Below, in pieces: positions 1 through 5,146 of a stretch of 7,112 nt of DNA. The stretch is from a bacterium (GTDB taxonomy: Bacteria > Verrucomicrobiota > Kiritimatiellia > UBA8416 > CAMZLY01): NCBI GenBank assembly GCA_030632465.1, contig DAOVUR010000094.1, positions 1 to 7,112 on the forward strand. Direction: 5' to 3'. The position numbers were made by a program, and so were the translations under genes. The stretch's first letter is position 1. The number at the start of each line of letters is the position of its first letter. The notes under the pieces are model-generated. The model saw only the letters and a program-made list of their open reading frames with translations, did not search any database and had not been told where the DNA came from.

Positions 1-2142
1 CAGACAAATGTGGTTGTTGCGATACCGCCAACACCAGCTGACGAAACAGATCTACCGCCGCTGACTAATGATGCACCTTATGAGATTAGCGCGCCTGGTT
101 ACACGTTAGAGAAAGATTTAACTAGTCCAACTAATCGTGCGGCTAATGTTGGTGAAACAATTACCTTCGATATCACAGTAAGTAATACTGGTGATGTACA
201 ACTAGTTACTATCCCAGTAGAAGATACCTATGATACAACTTGGCTGACTTACGTTTCTTCAGTTCCAGCAAGTGATGACAACGTTAATGACGGAATAATC
301 AACTGGGCTGATATCGGCTCTCTCGATGCAGGAAGCAATGTTACGATCACCGCAACATTTACAGCAAAAGCAAGCACACAGAGCAATCCAGAAACTAATA
401 CAGTTTCGGCAACTCCGACTACACCGCTAGACGAGCCGAACGTACCACCGCTGACCAATGATGCACCGTACGAAATTAGTGCACCCGGTTACTCATTGGT
501 AAAAGATACTTATAGTCTGACAAATCGTGCGGCTGTAGTAGGTGAACTTGTAGCGTTTAGAATCACAATAACTAATACTGGTGATGTTGATTTTGTATCG
601 ATACCGGTGACGGATTTATATAATACAAACTATCTGGCGTTTTCTAATGCACTGCCTGCAACGGTGGATATGAATGATGATGGAGAGTTGAACTGGGCAG
701 ATGTCGGGCCGTTACCTGTTGGTGCCACAACCAATATCTCTGTATTCTTTACGGCATTGACTGATACTTCTGCGCCTGAAATAAATCGCGCTGTGGCAGC
801 ACCAACTACTCCTACAAATTATCCGTCAGTATCTCCAGCAACAAATGATGCGCCGTATGAAATTACGTATGTAGAAATAGGCGATGTTATTTGGGTTGAT
901 CTTGATGGTAATGGTATGCCGAATGAAGATTTGTCTTTATGGGGGCTAAATGGAGTAGAGGTTAGTCTGTACGTATATAACAGTGGAGCATGGCAGTTTC
1001 TAGCCACTAATGTGACTACTACTGCACCATCAGGCGATCGCGGTTGGTATGTGTTTGGCGGACTAGGTTATGGTCTGTATAGAGTGGATGTGAACTTAGC
1101 TAATATCCCAGCTACTTATGATGTGGCGACAACATTAACTTCAATCTTTATACCTATTGGTCCGAATGCGAACTACTACCTCGCCGATTTCGGTTTTAGG
1201 GGAAGTCATGCTACGGCAGTTGAATTAATGTCATTTGATGCGCAGCGTAGAGCTGACGGTGTATTAATTACGTGGGAAACTGCAGTGGAATTGAAAAATG
1301 CAGGTTTCAATATATACCGAACTGATGTTTCGGGGTTATGGGAAGATGTGGCGTCTACAGCTGTAAAAATTAATGACACGCTTGTACCTAGTTCCATAAC
1401 TGGTAAGGGTGCTTCGTACGCAATAATGGATAGTGATGTTGCGGCAGGTGATCAATACTACTGGCTAGAGGATGTGGAACTTGGTGGTATTACAACGATA
1501 CATGGGCCTGTTATGGTTGCTGCCATGGATGATGGTGATAAGATATTATCAGCTTGGACTGTTGCCTCATCAGAAACCAGTGTAGATAACGTGGTTGCGT
1601 TGGGTAGAGCCTCTATGTTGCAGATGGGGATGAATCCTGATAGCGTTGATATATCGCGTCTCAAGGTATGGTTGAATGGTGATGAAGTTGCGATTCTAAG
1701 TACTAAGAGATCTGGTATTCTTGGCGATAATGATTATGTAGTATTCTTTATGGAAGCAACTTCTTCTAACAGTATGAATATTGCTGTAGGGACAGGAAAT
1801 GAACCGCTACGTATGACTTACGCGTATGCAGAACCAGCTGGTGAGACGAAGAATGTATTTACAGCTGATGCTGGAGATGCGCAGAGTATAATGTTTGTTG
1901 CTGGTGTTGATAGCGATATTGTTCACTACCTGCTTACTGGTTTTGATTCTGGTGGAGAGTTGGTGTTAGATCTTACTACTCCTAATGTGCCGATTGTACT
2001 CTTTGGATATTCTGTTATTCAGACGAAAGATTCCGTTGGTCTGTATATGAGTTATTTCCCTGATAAACCAGCTTTATGTATTGCGGTTGGACAGCGTGGC
2101 ATCGTTTGGTTAGAAACATTATTGCCAAAGAAAAATAATTAG
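1..2142 (+). CDS. Large exported DUF11-repeat / SdrD_B-like protein (5' truncated)
   Basis: The frame is open from base 1 (Gln-Thr-Asn...) to the TAG at 2140-2142, so the visible 713 codons are the C-terminal part of a longer gene; the GTG at 10 is an internal Val codon, not a start. In order, counting codons from base 1: the end of one DUF11-like repeat (about 1-32), two full repeats (33-162, 163-291), an SdrD_B-like domain with IGDVIWVDLDGNG (about 293-400), an FN3-like stretch with ITWETAVELKNAGFNIYR (about 401-505), and a C-terminal region whose 551-605 part resembles the N-terminal module of the C25 peptidase encoded downstream. Such domains are known from cell-surface or secreted proteins, and an adhesive or scaffold role is inferred. 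No LPxTG, PEP-CTERM or recognisable T9SS tail is visible; the protein ends in Leu-Leu-Pro-Lys-Lys-Asn-Asn. It lies 75 nt before the propeptide gene on the same strand. The domain assignment is fairly secure; the biological role is unknown. Confidence 0.85.
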   Translation, partial: QTNVVVAIPPTPADETDLPPLTNDAPYEISAPGYTLEKDLTSPTNRAANVGETITFDITVSNTGDVQLVTIPVEDTYDTTWLTYVSSVPASDDNVNDGIINWADIGSLDAGSNVTITATFTAKASTQSNPETNTVSATPTTPLDEPNVPPLTNDAPYEISAPGYSLVKDTYSLTNRAAVVGELVAFRITITNTGDVDFVSIPVTDLYNTNYLAFSNALPATVDMNDDGELNWADVGPLPVGATTNISVFFTALTDTSAPEINRAVAAPTTPTNYPSVSPATNDAPYEITYVEIGDVIWVDLDGNGMPNEDLSLWGLNGVEVSLYVYNSGAWQFLATNVTTTAPSGDRGWYVFGGLGYGLYRVDVNLANIPATYDVATTLTSIFIPIGPNANYYLADFGFRGSHATAVELMSFDAQRRADGVLITWETAVELKNAGFNIYRTDVSGLWEDVASTAVKINDTLVPSSITGKGASYAIMDSDVAAGDQYYWLEDVELGGITTIHGPVMVAAMDDGDKILSAWTVASSETSVDNVVALGRASMLQMGMNPDSVDISRLKVWLNGDEVAILSTKRSGILGDNDYVVFFMEATSSNSMNIAVGTGNEPLRMTYAYAEPAGETKNVFTADAGDAQSIMFVAGVDSDIVHYLLTGFDSGGELVLDLTTPNVPIVLFGYSVIQTKDSVGLYMSYFPDKPALCIAVGQRGIVWLETLLPKKNN
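97..486 (+). repeat. DUF11-like tandem repeat, unit 1 (130 codons)
   Basis: First complete unit of a tandem protein repeat in the upstream surface protein. It starts at Gly-Tyr-Thr-Leu-Glu-Lys-Asp and ends with the block NDAPYEISAP. It shares TNRAA-x-VGE, NTGDV, IPV-x-D-x-Y-x-T and NDG-x-x-NWAD-x-G with the next unit in exact 390-nt register. The tail of an earlier unit (through the same NDAPYEISAP block) occupies bases 1-96, so the array extends out of the window. DNA identity is patchy rather than near perfect, which argues for an old duplication. Confidence 0.8.
487..873 (+). repeat. DUF11-like tandem repeat, unit 2 (129 codons)
   Basis: Second complete unit, from Gly-Tyr-Ser-Leu-Val-Lys-Asp to the last NDAPYEI block, where the following residues change to Thr-Tyr-Val and lead into the SdrD_B-like domain. 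It is one codon shorter than unit 1. Its loop at 667-702 reads D-M-N-D-D-G-E-L-N-W-A-D, which fits an EF-hand/dockerin-type calcium loop (Asp1, Asn3, Asp5, Gly6, Asp12). The equivalent loop in unit 1 has Val at position 3. Confidence 0.8.
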
Positions 2143-2151
2143 GTCTAATAT
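2122..2151 (+). promoter_or_regulatory. Possible sigma70-like promoter ahead of the propeptide gene
   Basis: TTGCCA at 2122-2127 (5 of 6 matches to TTGACA) lies 18 nt from TAATAT at 2146-2151 (4 of 6 matches to TATAAT). It overlaps the last codons of the upstream gene. A start near 2158 would put the hairpin at 2163-2193 at the very 5' end of the mRNA for the propeptide-peptidase operon. Such matches are common in AT-rich DNA and the host's promoter consensus is not known. Confidence 0.3.
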
Positions 2152-2162
2152 GATTTCGGGAG

Positions 2163-2197
2163 GAGATGGTGCAATATAATAATGCGCCATCTCTTTT
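2163..2197 (+). terminator. Intrinsic-terminator-like hairpin between the repeat-protein and propeptide genes
   Basis: The arms 2163-2172 (GAGATGGTGC) and 2184-2193 (GCGCCATCTC) pair over 10 bp with one G-T wobble around an 11-nt A/T loop, and TTTT follows directly at 2194-2197. It begins 20 nt after the stop of the repeat-protein gene. The T run is short, so it may be a partial terminator or an mRNA-stabilising hairpin that lowers expression of the downstream genes relative to the repeat protein. It also contains an ATG at 2182 in its 3' arm, which makes that codon a poor start. Confidence 0.6.
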
Positions 2198-2201
2198 CTA
2201 T

Positions 2202-2208
2202 GAAAGGG
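2202..2208 (+). promoter_or_regulatory. Ribosome binding site that favours the start at 2218
   Basis: GAAAGGG at 2202-2208 stands 9 nt before ATG 2218. The alternative in-frame ATGs are at 2182 (inside the hairpin arm, with its only purine-rich site, GGGAGGAG, about 16 nt upstream and in the other arm) and at 2200. The 2218 start gives a compact signal peptide, which supports it. Confidence 0.5.
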
Positions 2209-2217
2209 TTATTCTTG

Positions 2218-2865
2218 ATGAATAAGCAGTATAAATATTTTTTTATAATCTTTACGCTATTGTTTATTGCGGCAGATGGGTTACGTGCATTTGATTGTAA
2301 TATCCAGACTAATAAGAGCAGCGGTTACGATATAGAGTTCTCCGTAACGGAGGATATAGAGTTTATTGTATCGGACGACGGTGTTTCTGTAAAGATGACT
2401 GATCAGGTTGGTCCTATGGAAGCAGGGATGCCTGACCTCCCTCTATTTGTTGAAATATTAAATGGCAAATCGGACGAGAGTTTGAGTGTGGTTGTGGTTA
2501 CGGCAGAATATGAAGTTGTAACGCAGAATGTGACTGTTGTCGCTATACCTTTAAGAGAAACGACGGCTTTGGGACCGCAAGATAGCGAAACAAAGAATTT
2601 ACGAAGGCCTAGAGATGACATTTATAATATGAACTCATTTTGGCCGGAGTCTCATATACAGATTACAGAAGCGTGGCATGGCAATAGAAAGTTTTTAAGA
2701 ATTGCTATATGGCCGGTTCAATATAATCCTGTGACAGGAACTGTTCGTGTATGTAAGAGTTTTAAAGCGAAGCTTAATGTTATACCTAGTCGGGATGAAG
2801 AAGGTCCGCGCGGGCCATTACGGCGTGGACGATCGAATAAGATATCTACGGCAGAACAAAAATAA
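2218..2865 (+). CDS. Secreted stand-alone C25 peptidase propeptide-like protein
   Basis: A 215-residue protein with an N-terminal signal peptide (Met-Asn-Lys-Gln-Tyr-Lys, then a hydrophobic stretch to about residue 19, likely cleavage after Leu-Arg-Ala24). The body matches the pattern of the C25 (gingipain) propeptide family: EAGMPDLPLF at residues 68-77, a mid-region of beta-type sequence, and IAIWPVQYNPVTGTVRV at 162-178. In known gingipains this region is N-terminal in the same polypeptide as the protease and acts as inhibitor and folding aid; here it ends at a TAA, 30 nt before a separate peptidase gene with its own signal peptide. The tail (192-215) is hydrophilic with five Arg residues (192, 198, 202, 203, 205), as expected of a linker or processing site. 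The inferred role is to assist or inhibit the downstream protease in trans outside the cytoplasm. The family call is likely and the function is inferred. Starts at 2182 or 2200 would add 12 or 6 residues. Confidence 0.75.
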   Translation: MNKQYKYFFIIFTLLFIAADGLRAFDCNIQTNKSSGYDIEFSVTEDIEFIVSDDGVSVKMTDQVGPMEAGMPDLPLFVEILNGKSDESLSVVVVTAEYEVVTQNVTVVAIPLRETTALGPQDSETKNLRRPRDDIYNMNSFWPESHIQITEAWHGNRKFLRIAIWPVQYNPVTGTVRVCKSFKAKLNVIPSRDEEGPRGPLRRGRSNKISTAEQK

Positions 2866-2885
2866 TAATTTATGTTATGTAAAAC

Positions 2886-2890
2886 AAGGA
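2886..2890 (+). promoter_or_regulatory. Ribosome binding site of the C25 peptidase gene
   Basis: AAGGA stands 5 nt before ATG 2896. It favours this start over the in-frame ATG at 2923, which would remove the basic N-region (Lys5-Arg6-Lys7) of the signal peptide. Confidence 0.55.
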
Positions 2891-2895
2891 TTTAG

Positions 2896-5136
2896 ATGAC
2901 TGTTTTAAAAAGGAAAATATATATGTGGTGTAGTATCTTATGCCTCTTTACTTTTTCTTTATATGGCGAAGATTTATTACCGCCTATGAACGGTTACGCT
3001 TCAGATTTTGCGCAACGCCGTGCTGGCTCTATAGTTAATGCTGATATCAAAATTACTGTTTCTGAAGAGGGGCTGTATAAAGTATCACAAAGCGAACTGT
3101 TAGCGGCAGGCGTCAGTTCAGATGCTCTGGTCGGTTCTGAAATGCGGCTATTTAATCGGACGTGGGAAGTTGCGATATCTGTTTCAACAGATGGGCTTTT
3201 TGGCGCTGATGATTTCATTATCTTTTTTGCTGATACATACGAGAGTTCATTTACCGAATCTAATGTCTATTGGCTTGGGTTTGGTGCGGGTGGGCTTCGA
3301 ATGGCGGAACGCTCTGGCGCACCGATTGCTTTAAAAGATGTAATATTAAGCTACGTGCATAGATCAACACATAACCCTGAACTTATGTACTTTAATAACT
3401 TTCTGCCAAATGATTCTAGTTTTGATCATTGGTTTACGGCATTTATAAGTAAAACATATAATGAGAATAATTCTTTTTCAATATGGACAGGCGAGAGAGA
3501 TTCATCAGGAACAGCTGTGATAAAATTATCACTTCATGGCGGAGACTCTTATGTGGGAACACCGGATCATGAGACTACGGTACTGATTAATGGTAACAAT
3601 ATTGGTGGTTTAACATTTGATGGTACGACTGCTTATGACGGGCAGTTATCTTTTTCTGCAAGTCTGCTTGGTGCGGAATCCACAACGGTTACATTGAATC
3701 AGACTCAGGTAGGGAACGCCAATGACCGGGCATATCTTGCATCATGTTCACTTGAGTTCTCTAGGCCACTTGCAAGTCTTACGAATGAAACGCTTTTCTT
3801 TGAAGGAGAAGCTGGTGCATACAATTACGAGGTCACCAGTTTTGTTACTAATAATCAGTTTTATATTGTTGATATCTCGGATGTATCCGCTCCTGTATTA
3901 CTGACAGATTATATTGTGAATAGTAGTACTGGTTCTTATGAGGTGTCGTTTGGTGATGATGTTATTGAAGCTCGCAGGTATGAGATTGTTGAGCTGGCGG
4001 GATTACATAGTGTAGATTCAGTTGAACGAGAGGTCTTTCGTGATTTGTCAGACGCAACGAGGCAGGCAGGCTACATTATTATTTGTCCTTATGAATTTCG
4101 TGCATCTGCTTATAGGTTATTAAAACATCGGCACTTAGAAGGCTTAGAAGTTGCGGTAGCGCCATTGCGTGATATATATAATGAGTTCTCTTATGGCATT
4201 GCTGATGCTGGTGCGATCAAGCAGTTTTTAGGTTATGCGTATCATCACTGGCAGACACCAGAGCCGCAGTATGTTTTATTGGCTGGTGAAGGTAGTTATG
4301 ACCCAAAAGGAAATTTAGGCACTCCAAGTCAGAATATCTTACCTGTACATCTTGGACCTTCTTCATGGCGGTGGACGGCGATGGATAACTGGTTTACTCA
4401 GGTTAATGGGCAGGATGAACTGATTGATATAGCTATCGGGCGCATACCTGTTACCAATAATATTGCCCTGAATGCGGTGACTGACAAAATTGAAGCTTTT
4501 GAGCAAGCGATAACAAATGTTCCAGCTTGGGGCAAGAATGTAACATTAGTTGCAGATGATGATGCATCTTCGGTTTTTAATATAGCAAGTGAGAATAAAG
4601 TAGCATCACATTTAGGGGTGGCTGGGTTTTCCATGACCAAAGTCTACATGGACAATCCGCCTTATGGAGATCCGGCAGTGGTAAGGTCTACAATCTTGGG
4701 TGGATTTAACTCAGGGCGTTTTCTGTTCACCTTCTTTGGTCATGGCGCAGTTGATTTTTGGACATCGGAAGAGGTATGGCGTAATAGTGATGTTTCTGGA
4801 CTCAATAATAGTGTCTATCCAATAGTGGCTATGTTTACTTGTCAGACGGGAGTGTTTCAAGATCCAGATCAGGAGTGCATTGCTGAGATGCATTTAAAGA
4901 AAGTGGGGGCTGGAGCTGTAGGATGTCTTGCGCCAAGCATATTAAGTGATCAACTTTATTCAGAATATGTTGCTGATGGTTTTGTAGGAAGTTTAACTAA
5001 TGCTGGTCCAGTACGGCTAGGGGATGCATTGATGGCAGGCATGTTTAAGTTGTGGAGTGATGGCAATCCGTATCGAGAAGAATTGCGTGCTTATCATATC
5101 TTTGGAGACCCCGCAACTTTAGTAAAAGCTGAATAG
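2896..5136 (+). CDS. Secreted C25 (gingipain-family) cysteine peptidase
   Basis: A 746-residue protein. Residues 1-24 form a signal peptide (Lys-Arg-Lys, then a hydrophobic stretch to Leu-Tyr-Gly24). Residues about 50-136 are the N-terminal module common in environmental C25 proteins (ITVSEEGLYKVS, then MRLFNRTWEVAI, then NVYWLGFG and GLRM). A beta-rich middle follows to about 385. The caspase-like catalytic domain covers about 390-746, with LLAGEGSYD, the block around Asp497 (MDNWF) leading to IAIGRIP, His616 in FFGHGA, Cys649 in MFTCQTG, and FGDPATL near the end. The His-Cys spacing of 33 residues equals that of gingipain R as I recall it. The enzyme should cleave proteins outside the cytoplasm; which residue it cuts after cannot be read here. 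Unlike gingipains it has no propeptide in the same chain (the preceding gene seems to supply it) and no C-terminal Ig-like or sorting domain. The next gene starts 10 nt downstream, so an operon is likely. The family and catalytic residues are secure; partner and substrate are unknown. Confidence 0.9.
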   Translation: MTVLKRKIYMWCSILCLFTFSLYGEDLLPPMNGYASDFAQRRAGSIVNADIKITVSEEGLYKVSQSELLAAGVSSDALVGSEMRLFNRTWEVAISVSTDGLFGADDFIIFFADTYESSFTESNVYWLGFGAGGLRMAERSGAPIALKDVILSYVHRSTHNPELMYFNNFLPNDSSFDHWFTAFISKTYNENNSFSIWTGERDSSGTAVIKLSLHGGDSYVGTPDHETTVLINGNNIGGLTFDGTTAYDGQLSFSASLLGAESTTVTLNQTQVGNANDRAYLASCSLEFSRPLASLTNETLFFEGEAGAYNYEVTSFVTNNQFYIVDISDVSAPVLLTDYIVNSSTGSYEVSFGDDVIEARRYEIVELAGLHSVDSVEREVFRDLSDATRQAGYIIICPYEFRASAYRLLKHRHLEGLEVAVAPLRDIYNEFSYGIADAGAIKQFLGYAYHHWQTPEPQYVLLAGEGSYDPKGNLGTPSQNILPVHLGPSSWRWTAMDNWFTQVNGQDELIDIAIGRIPVTNNIALNAVTDKIEAFEQAITNVPAWGKNVTLVADDDASSVFNIASENKVASHLGVAGFSMTKVYMDNPPYGDPAVVRSTILGGFNSGRFLFTFFGHGAVDFWTSEEVWRNSDVSGLNNSVYPIVAMFTCQTGVFQDPDQECIAEMHLKKVGAGAVGCLAPSILSDQLYSEYVADGFVGSLTNAGPVRLGDALMAGMFKLWSDGNPYREELRAYHIFGDPATLVKAE

Positions 5137-5146
5137 GTTATTTGTA

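Noticed and set aside
10..12. GTG at 10 as a translation start for the repeat protein
   Set aside because: The frame is open from base 1 and the residues before and after it belong to a DUF11 repeat end that matches the later repeats, so the gene starts outside the window.
2182..2217. ATG 2182 (and ATG 2200) as the start of the propeptide gene
   Set aside because: ATG 2182 lies in the 3' arm of the terminator-like hairpin with no well-spaced Shine-Dalgarno site. Starting at 2218 gives a good site (GAAAGGG, 9 nt) and a compact signal peptide. ATG 2200 cannot be fully excluded.
3122..3904. Two short + strand open frames (3122-3334, 3722-3904) inside the peptidase gene
   Set aside because: They are out-of-frame shadows of the C25 peptidase coding sequence and carry no family signal.
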